A stretch of DNA of 64,000 bases from Pyrinomonadaceae bacterium (lineage in GTDB: Bacteria > Acidobacteriota > Blastocatellia > Pyrinomonadales > Pyrinomonadaceae), in NCBI GenBank assembly GCA_019694395.1, contig JAIBCC010000021.1, positions 49,651-113,650 on the forward strand, written 5' to 3'. The notes beneath the pieces were generated by a model. It saw only the letters and a list, made by a program, of their open reading frames with translations, was not told the DNA's origin and made no database searches. Below, one piece after another: positions 34,700 to 43,531 of the stretch. The position numbers and the translations under genes are program-made. Positions within the stretch are counted from its first letter, which is position 1. Each line of letters starts with the position of its first letter.

Positions 34700-35047
34700 A
34701 TGGAAATTTATAAAGTCGGAGGACGGGTCAAAAAGATTTGCACCGTTTGTAATGAGCATCTGGATCACTTGATCAAATCTATTACAAAGCAGGGAGCTAT
34801 TTCGAGAGTTATCTGCTCTCAGTGCGGCTCAAACGGGGTTTACAGGTCTCACGCGATGGTCACAAAATTGGAAAATCTCTCAACTAAAACAGGAGATTTA
34901 TATGACCAATCACGAACCTATCGCAGCGGACAATTTATGAGACATCCGATTTTCGGACAGGGAGAAGTAATAACTGTTCTTGATGCCAAAAAGATAGATG
35001 TTCTGTTTATGGATCGAATGCGCCGTCTGGTTCATTCACGTCTTTAG
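34700..35047 (+). CDS. Zinc-ribbon protein with Tudor-like C-terminal domain
   Basis: The 115-residue protein has two CxxC pairs (C14/C17 and C39/C42), a treble-clef or ribbon zinc site. The last 40 residues (GQFMRHPIFGQGEVITVLDAKKIDVLFMDRMRRLVHSRL) match the small SH3/Tudor-like fold found at the C-terminus of UvrD/PcrA and some regulators. GGAG lies 8 bases before the ATG. Placed after the RRM and DEAD-box genes, it may bind nucleic acid or RNA polymerase. No established name is known to me. Confidence 0.75.
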   Translation: MEIYKVGGRVKKICTVCNEHLDHLIKSITKQGAISRVICSQCGSNGVYRSHAMVTKLENLSTKTGDLYDQSRTYRSGQFMRHPIFGQGEVITVLDAKKIDVLFMDRMRRLVHSRL

Positions 35048-35091
35048 TTTTTCATCTGTAAATCACAAAAATACTTTTGAACTTTCTGTTT

Positions 35092-36648
35092 ATGAAAATA
35101 TTACTTTATAACCCTGATAATGGAGTAACACGCAATTTTATGCCACATCTTTGGATGTTTTTGCTGCAAGCCTTAACGCCAAAAGAGCACGAAGTGATTT
35201 TGATAGATGGAAATGCCAAGGCAATGAACGAAACGGAGTTAGTTAGGTTTTGCCTTGATGAGAACATTACCTTGGTTGGTATTGGTTCAATGACCAGAAT
35301 GATTGCCCGGGCATATCGTTTTGCTGATGCTTTGCGTGATGCCGGAATCAAAGTTGTAATGGGCGGACCGCACGTTACTGAATGTCCGGATGAAGCTCTC
35401 GGGAAAAACGGTGGAAAACGCCATGCCGATGCGGTAGCTCTGGGCGAAGCGGATGAATTTTGGCATTTAATCATTCAGGACGCGGTCAATGGTGCATTAA
35501 AAGAAACTTACCAACCTGAAACTGATGGTAAAGGCAATGACAAAAAACCTTCTCTCCAGCCATATCCGCATATTCCTTGGGAAAGCCTGGATTTAGAACA
35601 ATTCAGTCTGGTGCCGAAAGTTTTGCAAAAAGTAATGTCGAAGATGGGAAAAGGTTGGGGCAAATTTTTTGTGGTTCCGATCGAAACCGGACGCGGTTGT
35701 CCATACGGTTGTGAGTTTTGCACGGTGACAGGTTTTTTTGGCGATTCAATTCGTTTTAGAACCAATGAAAGTGTAGTAGAAGAACTTCTTCGTTTGAAAA
35801 AAAGAGCTGAGTTGGAAAAGGGACAAATTGCAGTTTTCTTTATTGATGACAACCTGGCAATCAATAAAAAGCGGTTAAAAAGTCTCCTCAGCGACATAAT
35901 TGCCGCTGATGCTCAACTGCCTTGGGTAGCCCAAATTAGTGCAAATCTTCTAATGGATGAAGAACTGGTTGAGTTAATTGCCCAAGCCGGAGGAAAATGG
36001 ATTTTTATTGGGATGGAATCAATTGATCCTGCCAATATGGCAGATGTTAACAAAACATTCTCAAAGCCTGCAAATTACAAAACAGTATTGGATGGATTAG
36101 CGAAACGCAATATTTTTGCTATTACATCTTTTATTTTTGGAATGGATAACGATACGGTCGGAGTGGCAGACCGAACAGTGGAACAAATCGAAAGTTGGTC
36201 GCCGGGACTGCCTGTTTTTGGACAACTGACTCCGTTTCCCGCGACGCCGTTGTATGAAAGATTGGAAAAAGCGGGGCGTTTAGACCGTCCACAGCATTGG
36301 CTGGAATTTGCACCGTTCGTGATGGCACATAATCCATTGAAAATGACTATTGAAGAGGCTAAAAAAGAAACTTATGAGGCTTGGTCAAGGTCTTATAGTC
36401 CAACGCGAAACCAACAGGCAATTGAATCCATCAAACATACGCCGATTCAAGTCAGAATAAACCATTTGGTTGCTAGACTTTTCTTTCGCGGAATTTATTT
36501 TCCGCAAATGAAAAAACGGGATTGGCTGAATCTGCTTTTTCAAAATCGTAAAACGATCTATGCCTTAACAAAGGAAGGGATTTCCACTTGGCAAAAGACA
36601 AGACAAAATAAATCAGTTAAAAAGTTAAAGGCTAGTGTCTTTGAATAA
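35092..36648 (+). CDS. B12-binding-domain radical SAM protein
   Basis: The 518-residue protein starts at ATG 35092. An N-terminal cobalamin-binding-like domain (about 1-140; VVMGGPHVTECPDEAL) precedes the radical SAM core. The 4Fe-4S motif C-x3-C-x2-C is in ETGRGCPYGCEFCTVTG (about 205). A C-terminal DUF4070-like part follows (LGQLTPFPATPLYERLEKAGRLDRP). Members of this group perform methylations and other radical reactions on diverse substrates, including hopanoids. The usual B12-binding DxHxxG motif is not visible in the N-terminal domain, so B12 use is uncertain. Confidence 0.9.
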   Translation: MKILLYNPDNGVTRNFMPHLWMFLLQALTPKEHEVILIDGNAKAMNETELVRFCLDENITLVGIGSMTRMIARAYRFADALRDAGIKVVMGGPHVTECPDEALGKNGGKRHADAVALGEADEFWHLIIQDAVNGALKETYQPETDGKGNDKKPSLQPYPHIPWESLDLEQFSLVPKVLQKVMSKMGKGWGKFFVVPIETGRGCPYGCEFCTVTGFFGDSIRFRTNESVVEELLRLKKRAELEKGQIAVFFIDDNLAINKKRLKSLLSDIIAADAQLPWVAQISANLLMDEELVELIAQAGGKWIFIGMESIDPANMADVNKTFSKPANYKTVLDGLAKRNIFAITSFIFGMDNDTVGVADRTVEQIESWSPGLPVFGQLTPFPATPLYERLEKAGRLDRPQHWLEFAPFVMAHNPLKMTIEEAKKETYEAWSRSYSPTRNQQAIESIKHTPIQVRINHLVARLFFRGIYFPQMKKRDWLNLLFQNRKTIYALTKEGISTWQKTRQNKSVKKLKASVFE

Positions 36649-36764
36649 GGATTACACCGAAAAATTTGAAACAAACAGACTAACGGAATTTGTCTTTAAC
36701 ATCTTCAGAATTTATTGTAAACACTCTACTTTCTGACCATTTGAGAAGTTAAGTCTCAGCATTA

Positions 36765-37208
36765 ATGAGCAGTAAAATGAATGATTTAATGATAATCGAA
36801 CGTCAGTTAGCAAATGTAACTGTTTTGAATTTAGCGGGAAATATCAAAATCGGTATCAATAATGTCAGGCTTCGGGTAACTTTCCGAATATTGATTAAAG
36901 AACGAAAGAATTACATTTTGCTGAATTTAGCCGAGGTGTCTCAAATTGATTCCAGCGGATTAGGCGAGTTAATAGCCGGATATGTTTCCGTTAAGAAAAA
37001 CGGCGGTGAGTTGAAACTTTTGCATGTAAATACATTGGTTCGGGAGTTAATGATCTTAACTAAACTTTTAACTGTTTTTGAGATTTTTGAAGACGAAAAT
37101 GAGGCAATTCTCAGTTTTCAAAGATCTTTTGAAAATTTTGGAATGAAACAATCTCAAATTATTACGGCAGAACTGGATAAATCTTTAATAAAAACTTTAA
37201 AGCCGTAA
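36765..37208 (+). CDS. STAS-domain protein (anti-sigma antagonist-like)
   Basis: The 147-residue protein has a STAS fold. The phosphorylatable serine site lies in AEVSQIDSSGLGELIAGYVSVKKNGGELKLLHVN. The last 35 residues are an added tail. STAS antagonists are switched by kinase-phosphatase partners that control sigma factors or other ATPases; no partner kinase is adjacent. It is followed after 12 bases by the gene at 37221. The start ATG at 36765 has no strong ribosome binding site; the next ATG (36780) is possible. Confidence 0.85.
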   Translation: MSSKMNDLMIIERQLANVTVLNLAGNIKIGINNVRLRVTFRILIKERKNYILLNLAEVSQIDSSGLGELIAGYVSVKKNGGELKLLHVNTLVRELMILTKLLTVFEIFEDENEAILSFQRSFENFGMKQSQIITAELDKSLIKTLKP

Positions 37209-37220
37209 AGGTGAAACATT

Positions 37221-37709
37221 ATGCAAATAATCAAATTACTAATAAGTGAAAAAATAACAAATGCCAAATTTGCCCTCAGAAATGCAAGCAGTGAAAATAT
37301 TATTGAATTATGCCGGGAATATCTCAGACTACTAGATGAATTTCGGGATGAATTAGACAAACTCCGGGGGACTCCTGAAATAAACTCATCTCCAAATTCG
37401 TTACTTGCCAGAGAATTAATTGAACAGACAAGAAAAGCGATTCGAGCCGAAGTTGAACTGACCACCGAAGAATTTAACAACACTGAAGCTTTATTAAATT
37501 CCTTTGTTTCAATTAGTGATTATGACGCAGTTCAAACCTTTAATAAGCTTGAGTATAAGGGGTTCATTGAATGGGAGTTAAGGGCTAACGAAGTTCGTTT
37601 GAAAGATGATTCCAATCAAGAAAAGTTTACTGCCCAAGAAGCTATTAAGATAGCCGGCGAATTACGCCGAAAGGCTTATGTGATCTACAGAACTACTTTT
37701 TTTGGTTAA
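37221..37709 (+). CDS. Helical protein of unknown function
   Basis: The 162-residue protein was not recognised. AAGGTG lies 9 bases before the ATG. It is almost entirely helical, with heptad-like segments (IIELCREYLRLLDEFRDELDKLRG; LLARELIEQTRKAIRAEVELT), no signal peptide and no cysteine-rich motif beyond one Cys. It forms a two-gene unit with the STAS protein, so it may be a partner or substrate of it. Confidence 0.7.
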   Translation: MQIIKLLISEKITNAKFALRNASSENIIELCREYLRLLDEFRDELDKLRGTPEINSSPNSLLARELIEQTRKAIRAEVELTTEEFNNTEALLNSFVSISDYDAVQTFNKLEYKGFIEWELRANEVRLKDDSNQEKFTAQEAIKIAGELRRKAYVIYRTTFFG

Positions 37710-37720
37710 TCAAATTTACA

Positions 37721-37759
37721 AAAAAGTCCTCTTAATTTGGTAAAAAGAGGACTTTTTTT
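37721..37759. terminator. Bidirectional terminator between convergent genes
   Basis: AAAAAGTCCTCTT pairs with AAGAGGACTTTTT around a 10-base loop, with T runs on both strands. It serves the gene at 37221 and pntB. Confidence 0.9.
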
Positions 37760-37775
37760 ATTGAATAAAGTTAAT

Positions 37776-39179
37776 TTACCTGATCAATTCGGCTAAAATC
37801 GCATCCACATTTTTCTTGGCATCACCGAACAGCATTCGAGTATTTTCTTTGAAGAAAAGCGGATTTTCCACACCCGCATAACCACTTGCCATACCGCGTT
37901 TCATTACGATTGTGAAAGCGGCTTTCCAAACTTCCAGAACGGGCATTCCGGCAATTGGACTGCTCGGGTCATCCAAAGCGGACGGATTAACCGTATCATT
38001 TGCACCAATTACCAGAACAACATCGGTTTCGGGAAAATCTTCATTGATTTCGTCCATTTCCAAAACGATGTCGTAGGGAACTTTAGCTTCGGCAAGCAAA
38101 ACGTTCATATGTCCGGGCAAACGTCCGGCAACCGGATGAATCCCGAAACGAACTTCGATTTTACGTTCACGCAATTTTTTTGTGATTTCGGCAACTGCGT
38201 GTTGAGCCTGAGCCACCGCCATTCCGTAACCGGGAACGATGATGACGTGACGTGCGCTTTTCAAAAGATGAACAGTTTCCTCAACCGAAATCGGGGTAAC
38301 TTCGCCCTGCGGTTCTTGAGGTGTTTGACCTGACGGTGAGCTTGAATCCGTTCCGAATCCTCCTGCAATAACGCTAATGAACGAGCGATTCATAGCTTTA
38401 CACATAATTGCCGAAAGAATCGCACCGCTTGAACCGACTAATGCGCCGGTCACGATCAGCAAATCGTTGGAAAGCATAAAACCCGCCGCCGCCGCCGCCC
38501 AGCCTGAATAACTGTTGAGCATCGAAACAACCACCGGCATATCTCCGCCGCCGATTGCCATTACTAAATGCACGCCCAAAACTGCGGCAATTCCGGTCAT
38601 TATCAAAAGCGGAGTTAACGCATTTTCTGCCGTCAAAAATTGATAGCCGAGAAACACACAGACCAAAATCATTATTAGATTGAGCCAATGTCTGGCTGGA
38701 AGCATCAAAGGTTTGCTGGAAATTATCGCCCTCAGTTTTCCAAAAGCAATGATCGAACCGGTAAAAGTAATTGCCCCAATAAATACACCAATAAAAACTT
38801 CGATTTCATGAATCGTTTTTTCGGTTGGCGAAGCAAAAGTTTTATGTTCTAAATGGCTGGCAATTCCGACCAGAACTGCGGCTAAACCTACAAAACTATG
38901 CAGAACAGCTACGAGTTCAGGCATTGAGGTCATCGCCACGCGAGCTGCTAAAACCGCGCCGATAATTGAGCCGATCACTAATGTAGCGACTAAAATACCG
39001 TAACCTGTGCCAGAAACTTGTGCGCTGAAAGCAGTTGCAGCGACAGCGATAATCATTCCGATAATTCCGAAAAGATTTCCGCGCCGTGATGTTTCGGGAT
39101 TTGATAACCCGCCTAAACTTAAGATAAAAAACGCGCTTGCAACGATATATGCAACGGTTAAAAGATTATTTGAAATCAT
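37776..39179 (-). CDS. pntB: NAD(P) transhydrogenase subunit beta
   Basis: Proton-pumping transhydrogenase beta subunit of 467 residues: about nine membrane helices (1-270) and a C-terminal NADP-binding domain (about 285-467) with [17 protein letters not shown] and [15 protein letters not shown], both family signatures. With pntA just upstream it transfers hydride between NADH and NADP+ at the cost of proton force. The length matches the E. coli protein closely. It is the downstream gene of the operon; a heptamer stem-loop lies between it and pntA. Confidence 0.97.
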   Translation of the reverse strand: MISNNLLTVAYIVASAFFILSLGGLSNPETSRRGNLFGIIGMIIAVAATAFSAQVSGTGYGILVATLVIGSIIGAVLAARVAMTSMPELVAVLHSFVGLAAVLVGIASHLEHKTFASPTEKTIHEIEVFIGVFIGAITFTGSIIAFGKLRAIISSKPLMLPARHWLNLIMILVCVFLGYQFLTAENALTPLLIMTGIAAVLGVHLVMAIGGGDMPVVVSMLNSYSGWAAAAAGFMLSNDLLIVTGALVGSSGAILSAIMCKAMNRSFISVIAGGFGTDSSSPSGQTPQEPQGEVTPISVEETVHLLKSARHVIIVPGYGMAVAQAQHAVAEITKKLRERKIEVRFGIHPVAGRLPGHMNVLLAEAKVPYDIVLEMDEINEDFPETDVVLVIGANDTVNPSALDDPSSPIAGMPVLEVWKAAFTIVMKRGMASGYAGVENPLFFKENTRMLFGDAKKNVDAILAELIR

Positions 39180-39187
39180 TACTTTTT

Positions 39188-39244
39188 AGTGATTAGTGGT
39201 TGGTGGTCAGTGGTCGGTGAAAAACTAATCACTAGCCACTGACC
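39188..39244. repeat. Opposed heptamer arrays forming a hairpin between pntA and pntB
   Basis: Units such as AGTGATT, AGTGGTT and AGTGGTC run in 7-base register to 39215. ACTAATC, ACTAGCC and ACTGACC run from 39224 to 39244 in the complementary sense. The two arms pair into a long stem. Located in the pntA-pntB gap, it could process or stabilise the message. Confidence 0.6.
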
Positions 39245-39259
39245 ACGACTATTACAAAC

Positions 39260-40852
39260 TTATCTCTGAAACATTTTTAACATTCTTTGGGTGACCAAAA
39301 AACCGCCTGAGATGTTAATTGTGCCGATTAAAATTGCAATCGCGCCTAAAATCGTAGTTGTCGAATTTAATCCGCCCGAAATTTGGAGCATTCCGCCGAT
39401 GATGATGATTCCACTGATTGCATTAGTTACACTCATTAAAGGTGTATGCAAAGCGGCAGTTACGTTCCAAATTACTTGCCAGCCGATAAAACACGCTAAA
39501 ACGAAAACAGTGAAATGCGACAAGAAGGATTCGGGAGCGTAAATTCCAACTCCGAGCAAGGCGGCAACTGCTACAATGACTGCAATTAAGCTGCCTATTC
39601 CCGGCGTTTTGTCTTCTTCTTTCTTAACCGCAACTGCTTGAGCTTTTGGCGCAACCGATTGATGAACTGAAACTAAAGCGGGTTTTTCCGGCGGCGGCAA
39701 AATTTTTCCTTCGTGGACGATTAATGCGCCACGCACGACTTCGTCTTCGAGGTCAACGTGATATTTTTCCGAACCGCCCATATCGCTCAGCAAATGGCAA
39801 AGATTTGTGCCGTAAAGTTGGCTTGACTGAGTTGCCATTCGGCTTGGTAAATCTGTGTAACCAATGATAGTTACGCCTTTGTAGCGATAGGCTTCGTTCG
39901 GTTTGGTAACTTCGCAGTTGCCACCTTGTTCCGCTGCCAAATCAACGATCACTGAGCCTTCTTTCATTGACTCGACCATTTCGGTCGTAATCAGAATCGG
40001 GGCTTTGCGATTCGGAATCAAAGCAGTGGTGATGATGATGTCAACTTCTTTGGCTTGTTCGGTAAAAAGTGCCATTTCAGCGTCAATAAATTCCTTTGAC
40101 ATCACTTTAGCGTAACCGCCTTCGCCGGCGCCATCTTCTTTGAAATCAAGAAAAAGAAACTCTGCGCCCATACTTTCGACCTGTTCGGCAACTGCCGGAC
40201 GAGTGTCAAAAGCACGAACAATCGCCCCTAGCGAACGAGCCGCGCCAATTGCCGCGAGTCCTGCCACACCCGCGCCGATGACCAGAACTTTGGCAGGCGG
40301 AATTTTTCCGGCAGCGGTGATTTGCCCGGTAAAGAATGATCCGAAATTGTTGGCGGCTTCGATGACGGCACGATAACCCGCGATGTTCGCCATCGAGCTC
40401 AGCGCGTCCATTTTTTGCGCCCGCGAAATACGCGGAATTGCTTCGACGGCTAAAACGGTGGCTTTTTTCTCTTCTAATTTTTTGACTAGATCGGGATTGG
40501 CGGTGGCGTTGATAAAACTGATAAGTGTTTTATTTTCAGGTAGTAATTTGACTTCTTTTTCTTCCGGTGGACGAACTTTTAAGATGATGTCGGCTTCTTT
40601 GAAAAGTGTTTTTTCGTCTTTAACGATTTGACACTCTGCTTTTTCAAAAAGCTCGTCGGGAAAATTTGCATTTGCACCTGCGCCTTTTTCGATTAAAACT
40701 TCAAATCCCATTTTTTGAAGCTTTTTAGCTGTATCGGGCGTGGCGGCTACACGGCATTCGCCTTCAAAGATTTCTTTGGGGATGCCTACTTTTTTTGCAA
40801 TTGGTTGTGTTGAATTTTCAGAATTTGTTGCGGTCTCAACAGTTTCGCTCAT
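39260..40852 (-). CDS. pntA: NAD(P) transhydrogenase subunit alpha
   Basis: The 530-residue alpha subunit of the PntAB enzyme. The NAD-binding domain occupies about 20-400 ([29 protein letters not shown]; the RGGQ-type DPSRMATQ region appears as [18 protein letters not shown]). A Pro/Lys-rich linker and four membrane helices (about 425-525) follow, as in single-chain PntA. The N-terminus carries a 20-residue Thr/Asn/Ser-rich extension beyond the usual start; the later [12 protein letters not shown] strand is regular. It is upstream of pntB. Confidence 0.96.
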   Translation of the reverse strand: MSETVETATNSENSTQPIAKKVGIPKEIFEGECRVAATPDTAKKLQKMGFEVLIEKGAGANANFPDELFEKAECQIVKDEKTLFKEADIILKVRPPEEKEVKLLPENKTLISFINATANPDLVKKLEEKKATVLAVEAIPRISRAQKMDALSSMANIAGYRAVIEAANNFGSFFTGQITAAGKIPPAKVLVIGAGVAGLAAIGAARSLGAIVRAFDTRPAVAEQVESMGAEFLFLDFKEDGAGEGGYAKVMSKEFIDAEMALFTEQAKEVDIIITTALIPNRKAPILITTEMVESMKEGSVIVDLAAEQGGNCEVTKPNEAYRYKGVTIIGYTDLPSRMATQSSQLYGTNLCHLLSDMGGSEKYHVDLEDEVVRGALIVHEGKILPPPEKPALVSVHQSVAPKAQAVAVKKEEDKTPGIGSLIAVIVAVAALLGVGIYAPESFLSHFTVFVLACFIGWQVIWNVTAALHTPLMSVTNAISGIIIIGGMLQISGGLNSTTTILGAIAILIGTINISGGFLVTQRMLKMFQR

Positions 40853-40930
40853 AGATTCTCCGTTGGATTCGTTGAGAAAAATAATAACCCAAGTTGGTTG
40901 AGAGACAAAGTGCGCCTTGTCACAAAATTT

Positions 40931-41473
40931 TTAGAATTCTTTTATTTTCTTGATGTAGTTCTTAATTTGCTCCGAAACATCATTTGCCGAAAGGGAGGTT
41001 GTATCAATTTTTAAGTTTAATTCAGTTGGCGGATGATAAATTGAATAATTTTTGTGGAGCGTTTCCAATTCATCCTCATTCGTCAATTTACCTTTCAGTT
41101 TTCGATTTTCGGATGCTACGCGCCGTCTGTTTTCCTCCAAATCGCAGGATAAAAGCACCTGAACAAACGGGATCTTATTTTTAGAAGCAAAGAGACGTAT
41201 TTGATCAAGTCTTTCCCGATCTTTAGCGGATTCCGCCGCCAGTGCATTAGTAAAGATGTAAAGTTGGTCTGATTTTTCAGCAATTTCATTCAAAATTACA
41301 TCTGTAAATTTCTGTATCAAACCAACATACTCGTCACTTCCTCTTTCACAAAGACTTAAAACCAGATCAATCACCAAATGATTATCAATTAGACGGGCGT
41401 TGAGTTGTTCGGCTAACAATTTTGCCACCGTAAGTTTCCCAACACCCGGCATTCCATTGATGTGAATAATCAT
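40931..41473 (-). CDS. P-loop kinase-like protein
   Basis: The 180-residue cytoplasmic protein has a Walker A motif (G7-MPGVGK-L-T15) and the layout of small-molecule kinases such as shikimate or chloramphenicol kinases. A basic lid-type helix follows (LEENRRRVASENRKLKG). The substrate is unknown. Its ATG overlaps the TAA of mtnP by one base (TAATG), so it is translationally coupled to that gene. A methylthioadenosine-salvage role is possible by context only. Confidence 0.8.
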   Translation of the reverse strand: MIIHINGMPGVGKLTVAKLLAEQLNARLIDNHLVIDLVLSLCERGSDEYVGLIQKFTDVILNEIAEKSDQLYIFTNALAAESAKDRERLDQIRLFASKNKIPFVQVLLSCDLEENRRRVASENRKLKGKLTNEDELETLHKNYSIYHPPTELNLKIDTTSLSANDVSEQIKNYIKKIKEF

Positions 41474-42351
41474 TATTTCGGCTGATATTTTCCGATGATT
41501 GCTTCCAGTTTTTTTGCTGTGTCAGGATTCCAATGGTCAGGCTGTGTAAAGATCGCGTTCTTGGTTGCTCCGGCAAATTGATTCGGCGTTTCCTTGGCAT
41601 CAACTCGCTTAACGGCTTCTTTTAGAACGAGTTGAGCATTGCGGACATTATTGGTCAAATAACCGATAACCATTTCTAAAGTAACGTGGTCGTGTTCTTC
41701 GTGCCAGCAATCGTAATCAGTGACAAGCGCGAGCGTCGCGTAAGCAATTTCGGCTTCACGCGCGAGCTTTGCTTCTTGCAAATTGGTCATTCCGATAATA
41801 TCCATTCCCCATTGACGGTAGGTGTTCGATTCGGCTTTGGTCGAAAATGCCGGACCTTCCATACAAAGGTAAGTTCCGCCGCGATGAACATTTAAATCTT
41901 CGACGGTTTTGCAGGATGCTTCCAGAATATCGCCTAATTCATTACAAACCGGATGAGCGAAAGGAATGTGCGCGACAATTCCGTTACCAAAAAAGGTTGA
42001 TTCTTCTGCACGAGCACGAGTGCGGTCAAAGAATTGGTCGGGAATTACAAAATCCATCGGTGCGTATTGCTGCTGTAAACTGCCAACGGCTGAAACCGAC
42101 AAAATATATTCCACACCGAGCAATTTCATTCCGTAAATATTTGCCCGATAAGGAACTTCCGTCGGTGTAAATTTATGTCCGCGTCCGTGTCTGGGCAAAA
42201 ATGCCACCGTTACGCCTTCGAGTTCGCCGATGATAAAAGCATCCGAAGGCTTGCCAAAAGGTGTGTCCACCTCAATTTCTCTTACATTTTGCACTTCAGG
42301 CATTTGATACAGACCTGAACCGCCGATAATTCCAATTTTTACTTGTTCCAT
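41473..42351 (-). CDS. mtnP: S-methyl-5'-thioadenosine phosphorylase
   Basis: Purine-nucleoside-phosphorylase-type enzyme of 292 residues that cleaves methylthioadenosine to adenine and methylthioribose-1-phosphate in methionine salvage. Phosphate-binding and active-site strings are present: GGSGLY, LPRHGRGH, the ANIYGMK segment, the SVSAVGSL loop and CMEGPAFSTKAES-type motif, with GMTNLQEAKLAREAE. It is the fifth gene of the compact run from 44400. Downstream mtn genes are absent in the window. Confidence 0.94.
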   Translation of the reverse strand: MEQVKIGIIGGSGLYQMPEVQNVREIEVDTPFGKPSDAFIIGELEGVTVAFLPRHGRGHKFTPTEVPYRANIYGMKLLGVEYILSVSAVGSLQQQYAPMDFVIPDQFFDRTRARAEESTFFGNGIVAHIPFAHPVCNELGDILEASCKTVEDLNVHRGGTYLCMEGPAFSTKAESNTYRQWGMDIIGMTNLQEAKLAREAEIAYATLALVTDYDCWHEEHDHVTLEMVIGYLTNNVRNAQLVLKEAVKRVDAKETPNQFAGATKNAIFTQPDHWNPDTAKKLEAIIGKYQPK

Positions 42352-42356
42352 AGATA

Positions 42357-42797
42357 TTAATTTTCTAATTTTTCTAAATCTGCTAAATCTTGTAATCTTC
42401 CAGATGCTTTTTTATTCTTCTTGAGGTTTTCAAGATCAATTACGGAAATTATTAAGCCGTCAATTTCAACCTCAACTTTTGACTGATAGCATTCTGTAAA
42501 ATCAACTCCATCGGGTGAGTTGATTAAATCAATTCTGTTTGGCGGATAACCAAGTTGAACTACCATTCCTTCGTGAAGAAAATCTTCTTTTGAAACATCT
42601 AAATCCCCAAAACCGAAATCATTTAATGCTTTAATAACTTTTGTAGCATTTTCTTCACTTAATTCAAGCCAAATATCAAGGTCTTTTGTATAGCGCGGAT
42701 GTCCGTGAAAAGCAATAGCATAACCGCCAACCAACAAATATTTAACTTTGTTTGAGTTTAGTAACTCGATAAACTCTCTGAAATCTTTGTTCAGCAT
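42357..42797 (-). CDS. Nucleotidyltransferase-fold protein (MNT/AbiEii-like)
   Basis: The 146-residue protein has the polymerase-beta nucleotidyltransferase core: LLVGGYAIAFHGHPRYTKDLDIWLE provides GG and the D-x-D metal-binding pair; later RIDLINSPDGVDF may supply the third acidic residue. Such proteins form antitoxin/toxin-like pairs (MNT with HEPN, AbiEii) or modify small molecules. Its start overlaps the end of a small 68-residue gene by 56 bases. This arrangement is seen with a short helical partner in other bacteria, from my general memory. Confidence 0.85.
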   Translation of the reverse strand: MLNKDFREFIELLNSNKVKYLLVGGYAIAFHGHPRYTKDLDIWLELSEENATKVIKALNDFGFGDLDVSKEDFLHEGMVVQLGYPPNRIDLINSPDGVDFTECYQSKVEVEIDGLIISVIDLENLKKNKKASGRLQDLADLEKLEN

Positions 42798-42948
42798 CTG
42801 TATATTTCCAATTATTATATTCCTGACGAATTTCTTCCAATGCAGCTAATCTTTCAGCAAATGTTTTTGATTGCCAAAAGGCAAAATCAGATTTTTTTTC
42901 ACTTAAATTGGATTTTGAAACAACCTTTTTGATAGTTCTGACTTTCAT
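42742..42948 (-). CDS. Small helical partner of the nucleotidyltransferase
   Basis: The 68-residue protein starts at ATG 42948. The motif FWQSKTFAERLAALEEIRQEYNNW, followed by RFQRVYRV, is a recurring small-protein pattern located next to MNT-type nucleotidyltransferases. It overlaps that gene by 56 bases. The layout fits a toxin-antitoxin-like module, with this as the probable antitoxin or cofactor; this is inference. No strong ribosome binding site was seen. Confidence 0.75.
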   Translation of the reverse strand: MKVRTIKKVVSKSNLSEKKSDFAFWQSKTFAERLAALEEIRQEYNNWKYTDAEQRFQRVYRVTKLKQS

Positions 42949-42955
42949 TTTTTTT

Positions 42956-43531
42956 CTACTCTTTTCCCAAAATATCATCAACCGCAATTTTAATCTCCTC
43001 AAAAATAGTAGATTCGGCAATGTCGCCGCGATGAAGAATTTTTACCAATTTATAACCATTTTTAGTCGGCTGCGAATGAATTTCGATGCGGTCATTTTCC
43101 AAATCAATCAGCCACGCTTCGGGGATTCCATTTTCAGCATATTTCGGAAATTTGATGTCGCGGTCGTATTTGACAGTTGAATCAGCAACTTCCATTGTCA
43201 GCAAAACATCTTGAGCAGTTGCGTTGACGGTGCGGTAAAAATCATCCCGTCGTTTAAGTAAACAAACATCAGGTTCCGGTTCGCTGAAATTATTCAAGAC
43301 AATTGGGTTTTGAGTCCAAACTACAAGTCTCGAAAAAAATAAGTGATTCAAAAAAGCAGTTAATCCGGCAACTATTCCGGCGTGTCTTTTTCCAATTGGC
43401 GACATTTGGATAAATTCTCCTTCCCAAAGTTCAAGGCGTTCTTCGGGGGCAAAGACACCGGATTCAATGAAATTATGATATTCATCAACCGTAAATTTTC
43501 GATGGGGCAAAGATGCTAAAATTGCTGACAT
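42956..43531 (-). CDS. Uma2 family endonuclease (DUF820)
   Basis: The 191-residue PD-(D/E)xK-type protein. Family features: FTVDEYHNFIESGVFAPEERLELWEGEFIQMSPIG, the acidic D88 in EPEPDVCLL, E114 in LTMEVADS, the Lys in KYDRDIKFPKYAENGIPEAWLIDLE. The catalytic set looks complete. Expansions of this family are common in cyanobacteria and some other soil and mat bacteria; function in the cell is unknown. Its start overlaps the end of the MBL gene by 16 bases. Confidence 0.9.
   Translation of the reverse strand: MSAILASLPHRKFTVDEYHNFIESGVFAPEERLELWEGEFIQMSPIGKRHAGIVAGLTAFLNHLFFSRLVVWTQNPIVLNNFSEPEPDVCLLKRRDDFYRTVNATAQDVLLTMEVADSTVKYDRDIKFPKYAENGIPEAWLIDLENDRIEIHSQPTKNGYKLVKILHRGDIAESTIFEEIKIAVDDILGKE

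Noticed and set aside
35092..36648. Radical SAM enzyme as partner of the PqqD fusion at 31354
   Set aside because: It is 3 kb away behind unrelated genes, and its cobalamin-domain type is not the SPASM type usual with PqqD-like proteins.
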